A stretch of 64,000 nt of DNA from positions 60,540 through 124,539 of the forward strand of contig CAMPDV010001075.1 of NCBI GenBank assembly GCA_946699065.1, in the 5' to 3' direction. Under the pieces are notes generated by a model that was given only the letters and a program-made list of their open reading frames with translations, did no database searches and was not told the origin of the DNA. This DNA comes from Loxodes magnus (taxonomy: Eukaryota; Ciliophora; Karyorelictea; Loxodida; Loxodidae). Below are positions 11,675 to 25,037 of the stretch, piece by piece (position 1 is the stretch's first letter; every line of letters starts with the position of its first letter). A program made the translations under genes and the position numbers.

Positions 11675-13144
11675 ACTTCTTTTTATCTCTAAGTTTTAGT
11701 AACTTTAAAAGCTGTAATTCTATCTTCTTTTCTTACTTCACTTCCTCACTTTTCTAAATACTTATTACTTCTTTTTATCTCTAAGTTTTAGTAATTCTAA
11801 AAGCTGAAATTCTATCTTCTTTTCTTACTTTACTTCCTCACTTTTCTAAATACTCATAACTTCTCTTTTATCTCTAAGTTTTAGCAATTCTAAAAGCTGT
11901 AATTCTATCTTCTTTTCTTACTTTACTTCCTCACTTTTCTAAATACTTATTACTTCTTTTTATCTCTAAGTTTTAGTAATTCTAAAGCTGAAATTCTATC
12001 TTCTTTTCTTACTTTACTTCCTCACTTTTCTTAATACTCATAACTTCTCTTTTATCTCTAAGTTTTAGTAATTCTAAATCTGAAATTCTATCTTCTTTTC
12101 TTACTTTACTTCCTCACTTTTCTAAATACTTATCACTTCTTTTTATCTCTAAGTTTTAGTAATTCTAAATCTGAAATTCTATCTTCTTTTCTTACTTTAC
12201 TTCCTCACTTTTTTAAATACTCATAACTTCTTTTTATCTCTAAGTTTTAGTAATTCTAAAAGCTAAAATTCTATCTTCCTTTCTTACTTTACTTCCTCAC
12301 TTTTCTTAATACTCATAACTTCTTTTTATCTCTAAGTTTTAGTAATTCTAAATCTGAAATTCTATCTTCTTTTCTTACTTCACTTCCTCACTTTTCTAAA
12401 TACTCATAACTTCTCTTTTATCTCTAAGTTTTAGTAATTCTAAAAGCTAAAATTCTATCTTTTTTTCTTACTTTACTTCCTCACTTTTCTAAATACTTAT
12501 CACTTCTTTTTATCTCTAAGTTTTAGTAACTCTAAAAGCTGAAATTCTATCTTCTTTTCTTACTTCACTTCCTCACTTTTCTAATCACTCATAACTTCTT
12601 TTTATCTCTAAGTTTTAGTAATTCTAAATCTGAAATTCTATCTTCTTTTCTTACTTTACTTCCTCACTTTTCTAAATACTTATCACTTCTTTTTATCTCT
12701 AAGTTTTAGCAATTCTAAAAGCTGAAATTCTATCTTCTTTTCTTACTTCACTTCCTCACTTTTCTTAATACTCATAACTTCTCTTTTATCTCTAAGTTTT
12801 AGCAATTCTAAAAGCTGTAATTCTATCTTCTTTTCTTACTTTACTTCTTCACTTTTCTAAATACTTATTACTTCTTTTTATCTCTAAGTTTTAGTAATTC
12901 TAAAGCTGAAATTCTATCTTCTTTTCTTACTTTACTTCCTCACTTTTCTAAATACTTATCACTTCTTTTTATCTCTATATTTTAGTAATTCTAAAAGCTG
13001 AAATTCTATCTTCTTTTCTTACTTTACTTCCTCACTTTTCTAATCACTCATAACTTATTTTTATCTCTAAGTTTTAGTAACTCTAAAAGCTGAAATTCTA
13101 TCTTCTTTTCTTACTTTACTTCCTCACTTTTCTAATCACTCATA
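11675..13144 (+). repeat. 1,470-bp tandem duplication, copy 1 (16 monomers)
   Basis: This 16-unit segment is followed immediately by an almost identical copy at 13,145-14,614. Marker words recur exactly 1,470 bp apart: AACTTTAAAAGCTGTAATTC at 11,701, GCTAAAATTCTATCTTCC at about 12,262, the T7 run at about 12,450, TTACTTCTTC at 12,841, and CTCTATATTTTAG at about 12,973. The left edge is where TATCAC (11,671) faces CATAAC (13,141). The shared bases at the junction are consistent with unequal exchange between two similar monomers. Confidence 0.95.
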
Positions 13145-14614
13145 ACTTCTTTTTATCTCTAAGTTTTAGTAACTTTAAAAGCTGTAATTCTATCTTCTTT
13201 TCTTACTTCACTTCCTCACTTTTCTAAATACTTATTACTTCTTTTTATCTCTAAGTTTTAGTAATTCTAAAAGCTGAAATTCTATCTTCTTTTCTTACTT
13301 TACTTCCTCACTTTTCTAAATACTCATAACTTCTCTTTTATCTCTAAGTTTTAGCAATTCTAAAAGCTGTAATTCTATCTTCTTTTCTTACTTTACTTCC
13401 TCACTTTTCTAAATACTTATTACTTCTTTTTATCTCTAAGTTTTAGTAATTCTAAAGCTGAAATTCTATCTTCTTTTCTTACTTTACTTCCTCACTTTTC
13501 TTAATACTCATAACTTCTCTTTTATCTCTAAGTTTTAGTAATTCTAAATCTGAAATTCTATCTTCTTTTCTTACTTTACTTCCTCACTTTTCTAAATACT
13601 TATCACTTCTTTTTATCTCTAAGTTTTAGTAATTCTAAATCTGAAATTCTATCTTCTTTTCTTACTTTACTTCCTCACTTTTTTAAATACTCATAACTTC
13701 TTTTTATCTCTAAGTTTTAGTAATTCTAAAAGCTAAAATTCTATCTTCCTTTCTTACTTTACTTCCTCACTTTTCTTAATACTCATAACTTCTTTATGTC
13801 TCTAAGTTTTAGTAATTCTAAATCTGAAATTCTATCTTCTTTTCTTACTTCACTTCCTCACTTTTCTAAATACTCATAACTTCTCTTTTATCTCTAAGTT
13901 TTAGTAATTCTAAAAGCTAAAATTCTATCTTTTTTTCTTACTTTACTTCCTCACTTTTCTAAATACTTATCACTTCTTTTTATCTCTAAGTTTTAGTAAC
14001 TCTAAAAGCTGAAATTCTATCTTCTTTTCTTACTTCACTTCCTCACTTTTCTAATCACTCATAACTTCTTTTTATCTCTAAGTTTTAGTAATTCTAAATC
14101 TGAAATTCTATCTTCTTTTCTTACTTTACTTCCTCACTTTTCTAAATACTTATCACTTCTTTTTATCTCTAAGTTTTAGCAATTCTAAAAGCTGAAATTC
14201 TATCTTCTTTTCTTACTTCACTTCCTCACTTTTCTTAATACTCATAACTTCTCTTTTATCTCTAAGTTTTAGCAATTCTAAAAGCTGTAATTCTATCTTC
14301 TTTTCTTACTTTACTTCTTCACTTTTCTAAATACTTATTACTTCTTTTTATCTCTAAGTTTTAGTAATTCTAAAGCTGAAATTCTATCTTCTTTTCTTAC
14401 TTTACTTCCTCACTTTTCTAAATACTTATCACTTCTTTTTATCTCTATATTTTAGTAATTCTAAAAGCTGAAATTCTATCTTCTTTTCTTACTTTACTTC
14501 CTCACTTTTCTAATCACTCATAACTTATTTTTATCTCTAAGTTTTAGTAACTCTAAAAGCTGAAATTCTATCTTCTTTTCTTACTTTACTTCCTCACTTT
14601 TCTAATCACTCATA
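13145..14614 (+). repeat. 1,470-bp tandem duplication, copy 2 (16 monomers)
   Basis: Matches 11,675-13,144 along its full length. I found two substitutions in 1,470 bases, at 13,796 and 13,798, where TCTTTTTATC in copy 1 became TCTTTATGTC. That gives about 99.9% identity, much higher than between random neighbouring monomers. Matching ends just after 14,618, where TTATTTTT replaces TTCTTTTT. This is the most recent-looking event in the window. A repeat-assembly error would look the same and cannot be excluded from sequence alone. Confidence 0.95.
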
Positions 14615-15659
14615 ACTTATTTTTATCTCTAAGTTTTAGTAACTCTAAAAGCTGAAATTCTATCTTCTTTTCTTACTTTACTTCCTCACTTTTCTAATCA
14701 CTCATAACTTATTTTTATCTCTAAGTTTTAGTAATTCTAAAAGCTGAACTTCTATCTTCTTTTCTTACTTTACTTCCTCACTTTTCTAATCACTCATAAC
14801 TTATTTTTATCTCTAAGTTTTAGTAACTCTAAAAGCTGAAATTCTATCTTCTTTTCTTACTTTACTTCCTCACTTTTCTTAATACTCATAACTTCTCTTT
14901 TATCTCTAAGTTTTAGTAATTCTAAATCTGAAATTCTATCTTCTTTTCTTACTTTACTTCCTCACTTTTCTAAATACTTATCACTTCTTTTTATCTCTAA
15001 GTTTTAGTAATTCTAAATCTGAAATTCTATCTTCTTTTCTTACTTTACTTCCTCACTTTTCTAAATACTCATAACTTCTCTTTTATCTCTAAGTTTTAGT
15101 AATTCTAAATCTGAAATTCTATCTTCTTTTCTTACTTTACTTCCTCACTTTTCTAAATACTTATCACTTCTTTTTATCTCTAAGTTTTAGTAATTCTAAA
15201 TCTGAAATTCTATCTTCTTTTCTTACTTTACTTCCTCACTTTTCTAAATACTCATAACTTCTCTTTTATCTCTAAGTTTTAGTAATTCTAAAATCTGAAA
15301 TTCTATCTTCTTTTCTTACTTTACTTCCTCACTTTTCTAAATACTTATCACTTCTTTTTATCTCTAAGTTTTAGTAATTCTAAATCTGAAATTCTATCTT
15401 CTTTTCTTACTTTACTTCCTCACTTTTCTAAATACTCATAACTTCTTTTTATCTCTAAGTTTTAGTACTTCTAAAAGCTAAAATTCTATCTTCTTTTCTT
15501 ACTTCACTTCCTCACTTTTCTAAATACTCATAACTTCTCTTTTATCTCTAAGTTTTAGCAATTCTAAAAGCTGTAATTCTATCTTCTTTTCTTAATTTAC
15601 TTCCTCACTTTTCTTAATACTCATAACTTCTTTTTATCTCTAAGTTTTAGTAATTCTAA

Positions 15660-16020
15660 ATCTGAAATTCTATCTTCTTTTCTTACTTTACTTCCTCACT
15701 TTTCTAAATACTTATAACTTCTCTTTTATCTCTAAGTTTTAGTATTTCTAAAAGCTGTAATTCTATCTTCTTTTCTTACTTTACTTCCTCACTTTTCTAA
15801 GTACTTATCACTTCTTTTTATCTCTAAGTTTTAGTAATTCTATATCTGAAATTCTATCTTCTTTTCTTACTTTACTTCCTCACTTTTCTAAATACTTATC
15901 ACTTCTTTTTATCTCTAAGTTTTAGTAATTCTATATCTGAAATTCTATCTTCTTTTCTTACTTCACTTCCTCACTTTTCTAATCACTCATAACTTCTCTT
16001 TTATCTCTAAGTTTTAGTAA
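15660..16020 (+). repeat. Long-range duplicated block D, copy 1
   Basis: Matches 30,090-30,450 at an offset of 14,430 bp, with one difference noticed (TTCACTTCC at about 15,961 versus TTTACTTCC). Shared rare words are TAGTATTTC (near 15,740 and 30,170), CTAAGTACTTATCAC and two successive CTATATCTG units. Beyond 16,020 the match is interrupted and then resumes around 16,160, where TCTTAATCACTC is followed by TAGTACTTC, at an offset of about 14,432. Confidence 0.82.
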
Positions 16021-19000
16021 TTCTAAATCTGAAATTCTATCTTCTTTTCTTACTTTACTTCCTCACTTTTCTAAATACTTATCACTTGTTTTTATCTCTA
16101 AGTTTTAGTAATTCTAAATCTGAAATTCTATCTTCTTTTCTTACTTTACTTCCTCACTTTTCTTAATCACTCATAACTTCTCTTTTATCTCTAAGTTTTA
16201 GTACTTCTAAAAGCTGAACTTCTATCTTCTTTTCTTACTTTACTTCCTCACTTTTCTTAATACTCATAACTTCTTTTTTATCTCTAAGTTTTAGTAATTC
16301 TAAATCTGAAAGTCTATCTTCTTTTCTTACTTTACTTCCTCACTTTTCTAAATACTCATAACTTCTCTTTTATCTCTAAGTTTTAGTAATTCTAAATCTG
16401 AAATTCTATCTTCTTTTCTTACTTTACTTCCTCACTTTTTTAAATACTCATAACTTCTCTTTTATCTCTAAGTTTTAGTACTTCTAAAAGCTGAACTTCT
16501 ATCTTCTTTTCTTACTTTACTTCCTCACTTTTCTAATCACTCATAACTTCTTTTTATCTCTAAGTTTTAGTAATTCTAAATCTGAAAGTCTATCTTCTTT
16601 TCTTACTTTACTTCCTCACTTTTCTAAATACTCATAACTTCTTTTTATCTCTAAGTTTTAGTAACTCTAAAAGCTGAAATTCTATCTTCTTTTCTTACTT
16701 TACTTCCTCACTTTTCTAAATACTCATAACTTCTCTTTTATCTCTAAGTTTTAGCAATTCTAAAAGCTGAAATTCTATCTTCTTTTCTAACTTTACTTCC
16801 TCACTTTTCTAATCACTCATAACTTCTTTTTATCTCTAAGTTTTAGCAATTCTAAATCTGAAATTCTATCTTCTTTTCTTACTTTACTTCCTCACTTTTC
16901 TTAATCACTCATAACTTCTTTTTTATCTCTAAGTTTTAGCAATTCTAAATCTGAAATTCTATCTTCTTTTCTTACTTCACTTCCTCACTTTTCTAAATAC
17001 TCATAACTTCTTTTTATCTCTAAGTTTTAGTAATTCTAAAAGCTGAAATTCTATCTTCTTTTCTTACTTTACTTCCTCACTTTTCTAATCACTCATAACT
17101 TATTTTTATCTCTAAGTTTTAGCAATTCTAAAAGCTGAAATTCTATCTTCTTTTCTTACTTTACTTCCTCACTTTTCTTAATACTCATAACTTCTTTTTT
17201 ATCTCTAAGTTTTAGCAATTCTAAATCTGAAATTCTATCTTCTTTTCTTACTTTACTTCCTCACTTTTCTTAATACTCATAACTTCTTTTTTATCTCTAA
17301 GTTTTAGTAATTCTAAAAGCTGAAATTCTATTTTCTTTTCTTACTTTACTTCCTCACTTTTCTAATCACTCATAACTTATTTTTATCTCTAAGTTTTAGC
17401 AATTCTAAAAGCTGAAATTCTATCTTCTTTTCTTACTTCACTTCCTCACTTTTCTAAATACTCATAACTTCTCTTTTATCTCTAAGTTTTAGTAATTCTA
17501 AATCTGAAATTCTATCTTCTTTTCTTACTTTACTTCCTCACATTTCTAAATACTTATCACTTCTTTTTATCTCTAAGTTTTAGTAATTCTAAAAGCTAAA
17601 ATTCTATCTTCTTTTCTTACTTTACTTCCTCACTTTTCTAAATACTCATAACTTCTCTTTTATCTCTAAGTTTTAGTACTTCTAAAAGCTGAACTTCTAT
17701 CTTCTTTTCTTACTTTACTTCCTCACTTTTCTAATCACTCATAACTTATTTTTATCTCTAAGTTTTAGTAATTCTAAATCTGAAATTCTATCTTCTTTTC
17801 TTACTTTACTTCCTTACTTTTCTAAATACTTATCACTTCTTTTTATCTCTAAGTTTTAGTAACTTTAAAAGCTGTAATTCTATCTTCTTTTCTTACTTTT
17901 CTTCCTCACTTTTCTAAATACTTATTACTTCTTTTTATCTCTAAGTTTTAGTAATTCTAAATCTGAAATTCTATCTTCTTTTCTTACTTCACTTCCTCAC
18001 TTTTCTAAATACTCATAACTTCTCTTTTATCTCTAAGTTTTAGCAATTCTAAATCTGAAATTCTATCTTCTTTTCTTACTTTACTTCCTCACTTTTCTAA
18101 TCACTCATAACTTATTTTTATCTCTAAGTTTTAGCAATTCTAAATCTGAAATTCTATCTTCTTTTCTTACTTTACTTCCTCACTTTTCTAATCACTCATA
18201 ACTTATTTTTATCTCTAAGTTTTAGTAACTCTAAAAGCTGAAATTCTATCTTCTTTTCTTACTTTACTTCCTCACTTTTCTAATCACTCATAACTTCTTT
18301 TTATCTCTAAGTTTTAGCAATTCTAAAAGCTGAACTTCTATCTTCTTTTCTTACTTTACTTCCTCACTTTTCTAATCACTCATAACTTATTTTTATCTCT
18401 AAGTTTTAGTAACTCTAAAAGCTGAAATTCTATCTTCTTTTCTTACTTCACTTCCTCACTTTTCTAAATACTTATCACTTCTTTTTATCTCTAAGTTTTA
18501 GTAACTTTAAAAGCTGTAATTCTATCTTCTTTTCTTACTTTTCTTCCTCACTTTTCTAAATACTTATTACTTCTTTTTATCTCTAAGTTTTAGTAATTCT
18601 AAATCTTAAATTCTATCTTCTTTTCTTACTTTACTTCCTCACTTTTCTTAATACTCATAACTTCTTTTTATCTCTAAGTTTTAGCAATTCTAAAAGCTGA
18701 AATTCTATCTTCTTTTCTTACTTTACTTCCTCACTTTTCTAATCACTCATAACTTATTTTTATCTCTAAGTTTTAGTAACTCTAAAAGCTGAAATTCTAT
18801 CTTCTTTTCTTACTTCACTTCCTCACTTTTCTAAATACTTATCACTTCTTTTTATCTCTAAGTTTTAGTAACTTTAAAAGCTGTAATTCTATCTTCTTTT
18901 CTTACTTCACTTCCTCACTTTTCTAAATACTTATCACTTCTTTTTATCTCTAAGTTTTAGTAACTTTAAAAGCTGTAATTCTATCTTCTTTTCTTACTTC

Positions 19001-19897
19001 ACTTCCTCACTTTTCTAAATACTTATTACTTCTTTTTATCTCTAAGTTTTAGTAATTCTAAAAGCTGAAATTCTATCTTCTTTTCTTACTTTACTTCCTC
19101 ACTTTTCTAATCACTCATAACTTATTTTTATCTCTAAGTTTTAGTAACTCTAAAAGCTGAAATTCTATCTTCTTTTCTTACTTCACTTCCTCACTTTTCT
19201 AAATACTTATCACTTCTTTTTATCTCTAAGTTTTAGCAATTCTAAAAGCTGAAATTCTATCTTCTTTTCTTATTTTTCTTCCTCACTTTTCTAAATACTT
19301 ATTACTTCTTTTTATCTCTAAGTTTTAGTAACTCTAAAAGCTGAAATTCTATCTTCTTTTCTTACTTCACTTCCTCACTTTTCTAAATACTCATAACTTC
19401 TCTTTTATCTCTAAGTTTTAGCAATTCTAAAAGCTGAAATTCTATCTTCTTTTCTAACTTTACTTCCTCACTTTTCTGAATACTCATAACTTCTTTTTAT
19501 CTCTAAGTTTTAGTAATTCTAAATCTTAAATTCTATCTTCTTTTCTTACTTTACTTCCTCACTTTTCTTAATACTCATAACTTCTTTTTATCTCTAAGTT
19601 TTAGTAATTCTAAATCTGAAATTCTATCTTCTTTTCTTACTTCACTTCCTCACTTTTCTAAATACTCATAACTTCTTTTTATCTCTAAGTTTTAGTAATT
19701 CTAAAAGCTAAAATTCTATCTTCTTTTCTTACTTCACTTCCTCACTTTTCTAATCACTCATAACTTCTTTTTATCTCTAAGTTTTAGTAATTCTAAAAGC
19801 TGAAATTCTATCTTCTTTTCTTACTTTACTTCCTCACTTTTCTAAATACTTATCACTTCTTTTTATCTCTAAGTTTTAGCAATTCTAAAAGCTGAAC

Positions 19898-21221
19898 TTC
19901 TATCTTCTTTCTTACTTTACTTCCTCACTTTTCTAAATACTTATCACTTCTTTTTATCTCTATATTTTAGTAATTCTAAAAGCTGAAATTCTATCTTCTT
20001 TTCTTACTTTACTTCCTCACTTTTCTAATCACTCATAACTTCTCTTTTATCTCTAAGTTTTAGTAATTCTAAATCTGAAATTCTATCTTCTTTTCTTACT
20101 TTACTTCCTCACTTTTCTAAATACTTATCACTTCTTTTTATCTCTAAGTTTTAGTAATTCTAAATCTGAAATTCTATCTTCTTTTCTTACTTTACTTCCT
20201 CACTTTTCTAATCACTCATAACTTCTCTTTTATCTCTAAGTTTTAGTAATTCTAAAAGCTGAACTTCTATCTTCTTTTCTTACTTTACTTCCTCACTTTT
20301 CTAATCACTCATAACTTATTTTTATCTCTAAGTTTTAGTAACTCTAAAAGCTGAAATTCTATCTTCTTTTCTTACTTTACTTCCTCACTTTTCTAAATAC
20401 TCATAACTTCTTTTTATCTCTAAGTTTTAGTAATTCTAAATCTGAAATTCTATCTTCTTTTCTTACTTTACTTCCTCACTTTTTTAAATACTCATAACTT
20501 CTCTTTTATCTCTAAGTTTTAGTAATTCTAAAAGCTGAAATTCTATCTTCTTTTCTTACTTTACTTCCTCACTTTTCTAATCACTCATAACTTCTCTTTT
20601 ATCTCTAAGTTTTAGTAATTCTAAATCTGAAATTCTATCTTCTTTTCTTACTTTACTTCCTCACTTTTCTAAATACTCATAACTTCTTTTTATCTCTAAG
20701 TTTTAGCAATTCTAAAAGCTGAAATTCTATCTTCTTTTCTAACTTTACTTCCTCACTTTTCTGAATACTCATAACTTCTTTTTATCTCTAAGTTTTAGTA
20801 ATTCTAAATCTTAAATTCTATCTTCTTTTCTTACTTTACTTCCTCACTTTTCTTAATACTCATAACTTCTTTTTATCTCTAAGTTTTAGTAATTCTAAAT
20901 CTGAAATTCTATCTTCTTTTCTTACTTTACTTCCTCACATTTCTAAATACTTATCACTTCTTTTTATCTCTAAGTTTTAGTAATTCTAAAAGCTAAAATT
21001 CTATCTTCTTTTCTTACTTCACTTCCTCACTTTTCTAATCACTCATAACTTCTTTTTATCTCTAAGTTTTAGTAATTCTAAAAGCTGAAATTCTATCTTC
21101 TTTTCTTACTTTACTTCCTCACTTTTCTAAATACTTATCACTTCTTTTTATCTCTAAGTTTTAGCAATTCTAAAAGCTGAACTTCTATCTTCTTTCTTAC
21201 TTTACTTCCTCACTTTTCTAA
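19898..21221 (+). repeat. Duplicated block E, copy 1 (~1.32 kb)
   Basis: Matches 21,552-22,877 at an offset of 1,654 to 1,656 bp (18 units). Shared markers are a one-base-short TATCTTCTTTCTTAC unit at 19,901, CTCTATATTTTAG at about 19,959, TTTTCTGAATACTC near 20,757 and AAATCTTAAATTC near 20,807. Two short patches (near 20,110 and 20,405) carry a different word choice in the two copies while the flanks agree, as expected after small gene-conversion tracts. Confidence 0.85.
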
Positions 21222-21551
21222 TCACTCATAACTTCTCTTTTATCTCTAAGTTTTAGTAACTCTAAAAGCTGAAATTCTATCTTCTTTTCTTACTTCACTT
21301 CCTCACTTTTCTAAATACTCATAACTTCTCTTTTATCTCTAAGTTTTAGTAATTCTAAATCTGAAATTCTATCTTCTTTTCTTACTTTACTTCCTCACTT
21401 TTCTAATCACTCATAACTTCTCTTTTATCTCTAAGTTTTAGTAACTCTAAAAGCTGAAATTCTATCTTCTTTTCTTACTTTACTTCCTCACTTTTCTAAT
21501 CACTCATAACTTCTCTTTATCTCTAAGTTTTAGTAATTCTAAAAGCTGAAA

Positions 21552-22877
21552 TTCTATCTTCTTTCTTACTTTACTTCCTCACTTTTCTAAATACTTATCA
21601 CTTCTTTTTATCTCTATATTTTAGTAATTCTAAAAGCTGAAATTCTATCTTCTTTTCTTACTTTACTTCCTCACTTTTCTAATCACTCATAACTTCTCTT
21701 TTATCTCTAAGTTTTAGTAATTCTAAATCTGAAATTCTATCTTCTTTTCTTACTTTACTTCCTCACTTTTCTAAATACTCATAACTTCTCTTTTATCTCT
21801 AAGTTTTAGTAATTCTAAATCTGAAATTCTATCTTCTTTTCTTACTTTACTTCCTCACTTTTCTAATCACTCATAACTTCTCTTTTATCTCTAAGTTTTA
21901 GTAATTCTAAAAGCTGAACTTCTATCTTCTTTTCTTACTTTACTTCCTCACTTTTCTAATCACTCATAACTTATTTTTATCTCTAAGTTTTAGTAACTCT
22001 AAAAGCTGAAATTCTATCTTCTTTTCTTACTTTACTTCCTCACTTTTCTAAATACTCATAACTTCTCTTTTATCTCTAAGTTTTAGTAATTCTAAATCTG
22101 AAATTCTATCTTCTTTTCTTACTTTACTTCCTCACTTTTTTAAATACTCATAACTTCTCTTTTATCTCTAAGTTTTAGTAATTCTAAAAGCTGAAATTCT
22201 ATCTTCTTTTCTTACTTTACTTCCTCACTTTTCTAATCACTCATAACTTCTCTTTTATCTCTAAGTTTTAGTAATTCTAAATCTGAAATTCTATCTTCTT
22301 TTCTTACTTTACTTCCTCACTTTTCTAAATACTCATAACTTCTTTTTATCTCTAAGTTTTAGCAATTCTAAAAGCTGAAATTCTATCTTCTTTTCTAACT
22401 TTACTTCCTCACTTTTCTGAATACTCATAACTTCTTTTTATCTCTAAGTTTTAGTAATTCTAAATCTTAAATTCTATCTTCTTTTCTTACTTTACTTCCT
22501 CACTTTTCTTAATACTCATAACTTCTTTTTATCTCTAAGTTTTAGTAATTCTAAATCTGAAATTCTATCTTCTTTTCTTACTTTACTTCCTCACATTTCT
22601 AAATACTTATCACTTCTTTTTATCTCTAAGTTTTAGTAATTCTAAAAGCTAAAATTCTATCTTCTTTTCTTACTTCACTTCCTCACTTTTCTAATCACTC
22701 ATAACTTCTTTTTATCTCTAAGTTTTAGTAATTCTAAAAGCTGAAATTCTATCTTCTTTTCTTACTTTACTTCCTCACTTTTCTAAATACTTATCACTTC
22801 TTTTTATCTCTAAGTTTTAGCAATTCTAAAAGCTGAACTTCTATCTTCTTTCTTACTTTACTTCCTCACTTTTCTAA
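21552..22877 (+). repeat. Duplicated block E, copy 2 (~1.32 kb)
   Basis: Partner of 19,898-21,221. Identity ends at about 22,877, where CTAAATACTTATC replaces CTAATCACTC. The AAATCTTAAATTC monomer next to TTTTCTGAATAC also occurs near 19,476-19,530 and 26,367-26,420, so this two-unit signature is present four times between 19.4 and 26.5 kb. Confidence 0.85.
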
Positions 22878-24579
22878 ATACTTATCACTTCTTTTTATCT
22901 CTATATTTTAGTAATTCTAAAAGCTGAAATTCTATCTTCTTTTCTTACTTTACTTCCTCACTTTTCTAATCACTCATAACTTCTCTTTTATCTCTAAGTT
23001 TTAGTAACTCTAAAAGCTGAAATTCTATCTTCTTTTCTTACTTCACTTCCTCACTTTTCTAAATACTCATAACTTCTCTTTTATCTCTAAGTTTTAGTAA
23101 TTCTAAATCTGAAATTCTATCTTCTTTTCTTACTTTACTTCCTCACTTTTCTAATCACTCATAACTTCTCTTTTATCTCTAAGTTTTAGTAATTCTAAAA
23201 GCTGAACTTCTATCTTCTTTTCTTACTTTACTTCCTCACTTTTCTAATCACTCATAACTTATTTTTATCTCTAAGTTTTAGTAACTCTAAAAGCTGAAAT
23301 TCTATCTTCTTTTCTTACTTTACTTCCTCACTTTTCTAAATACTTATCACTTCTTTTTATCTCTAAGTTTTAGCAATTCTAAAAGCTGAACTTCTATCTT
23401 CTTTCTTACTTTACTTCCTCACTTTTCTAAATACTTATCACTTCTTTTTATCTCTATATTTTAGTAATTCTAAAAGCTGAAATTCTATCTTCTTTTCTTA
23501 CTTTACTTCCTCACTTTTCTAATCACTCATAACTTCTCTTTTATCTCTAAGTTTTAGTAATTCTAAATCTGAAATTCTATCTTCTTTTCTTACTTTACTT
23601 CCTCACTTTTCTAAATACTCATAACTTCTCTTTTATCTCTAAGTTTTAGTAATTCTAAATCTGAAATTCTATCTTCTTTTCTTACTTTACTTCCTCACTT
23701 TTCTAATCACTCATAACTTCTCTTTTATCTCTAAGTTTTAGTAATTCTAAAAGCTGAAATTCTATCTTCTTTTCTAACTTTACTTCCTCACTTTTCTAAT
23801 CACTCATAACTTATTTTTATCTCTAAGTTTTAGCAATTCTAAATCTGAAATTCTATCTTCTTTTCTTACTTTACTTCCTCACTTTTCTAATCACTCATAA
23901 CTTCTCTTTTATCTCTAAGTTTTAGTAATTCTAAATCTGAAATTCTATCTTCTTTTCTTACTTTACTTCCTCACTTTTCTAATCACTCATAACTTCTTTT
24001 TATCTCTAAGTTTTAGCAATTCTAAAAGCTGAAATTCTATCTTCTTTTCTTACTTTACTTCCTCACTTTTCTAATCACTCATAACTTATTTTTATCTCTA
24101 AGTTTTAGTAACTCTAAAAGCTGAAATTCTATCTTCTTTTCTTACTTCACTTCCTCACTTTTCTAAATACTTATCACTTCTTTTTATCTCTAAGTTTTAG
24201 TAACTTTAAAAGCTGTAATTCTATCTTCTTTTCTTACTTCACTTCCTCACTTTTCTAAATACTTATTACTTCTTTTTATCTCTAAGTTTTAGTAATTCTA
24301 AAAGCTGAAATTCTATCTTCTTTTCTTACTTTACTTCCTCACTTTTCTAATCACTCATAACTTCTTTTTATCTCTAAGTTTTAGCAATTCTAAAAGCTGA
24401 AATTCTATCTTCTTTTCTTACTTTACTTCCTCACTTTTCTAATCACTCATAACTTATTTTTATCTCTAAGTTTTAGTAACTCTAAAAGCTGAACTTCTAT
24501 CTTCTTTTCTTACTTTACTTCCTCACTTTTCTTAATACTCATAACTTCTCTTTTATCTCTAAGTTTTAGTAATTCTAAA

Positions 24580-25026
24580 TCTGAAATTCTATCTTCTTTT
24601 CTTACTTTACTTCCTCACTTTTCTAATCACTCATAACTTATTTTTATCTCTAAGTTTTAGTAATTCTAAATCTGAAATTCTATCTTCTTTTCTTACTTTA
24701 CTTCCTCACTTTTCTAATCACTCATAACTTATTTTTATCTCTAAGTTTTAGCAATTCTAAATCTGAAATTCTATCTTCTTTTCTTACTTTACTTCCTCAC
24801 TTTTCTAATCACTCATAACTTCTCTTTTATCTCTAAGTTTTAGTAATTCTAAATCTGAAATTCTATCTTCTTTTCTTACTTTACTTCCTCACTTTTTTAA
24901 TCACTCATAACTTCTTTTTATCTCTAAGTTTTAGCAATTCTAAAAGCTGAAATTCTATCTTCTTTTCTTACTTTACTTCCTCACTTTTCTAATCACTCAT
25001 AACTTATTTTTATCTCTAAGTTTTAG
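24580..25026 (+). repeat. Nested 458-bp duplication, first copy (5 monomers)
   Basis: Aligns with 25,038-25,484 at an offset of 458 bp. The order of unit types is the same in both: TTATTTTT with GTAATTCTAAATC, TTATTTTT with GCAATTCTAAATC, TTCTCTTTT with GTAATTCTAAATC, then TTCTTTTT with GCAATTCTAAAAGC. One substitution was seen: ACTTTTTTAATC at 24,891 against ACTTTTCTAATC. The large-scale partner copy (25,577-29,122) has this 5-unit series only once. Confidence 0.85.
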
Positions 25027-25037
25027 CAATTCTAAAA

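Larger units (their letters stand above)
9401..19897 (+). repeat. Sub-array zone 2: TTCACTTCC and TTATCAC monomers, mixed types
   Basis: Units with CTAAATACTTATCACTTC, TAACTTTAAAAGCTGTAATTC and TTACTTCACTTCC are frequent here. The words GCTAAAATTC (from about 12,262) and TAGTACTTC (from about 15,463) make their first appearance. The zone contains the 1,470-bp tandem duplication described separately. At about 15.6-16.3 kb it has a cluster of units with TATTTC, TATATCTG and TAAGTACTT that has a distant copy near 30.1 kb. No gene or unique sequence is present. Confidence 0.7.

Noticed and set aside
13791-13800. Start of a gene at the ATG in TCTTTATGTC
   Set aside because: The ATG lies in a normal satellite unit and its frame soon meets a stop (TAG in GTTTTAG). 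It is two substitutions against the copy 1,470 bp upstream.
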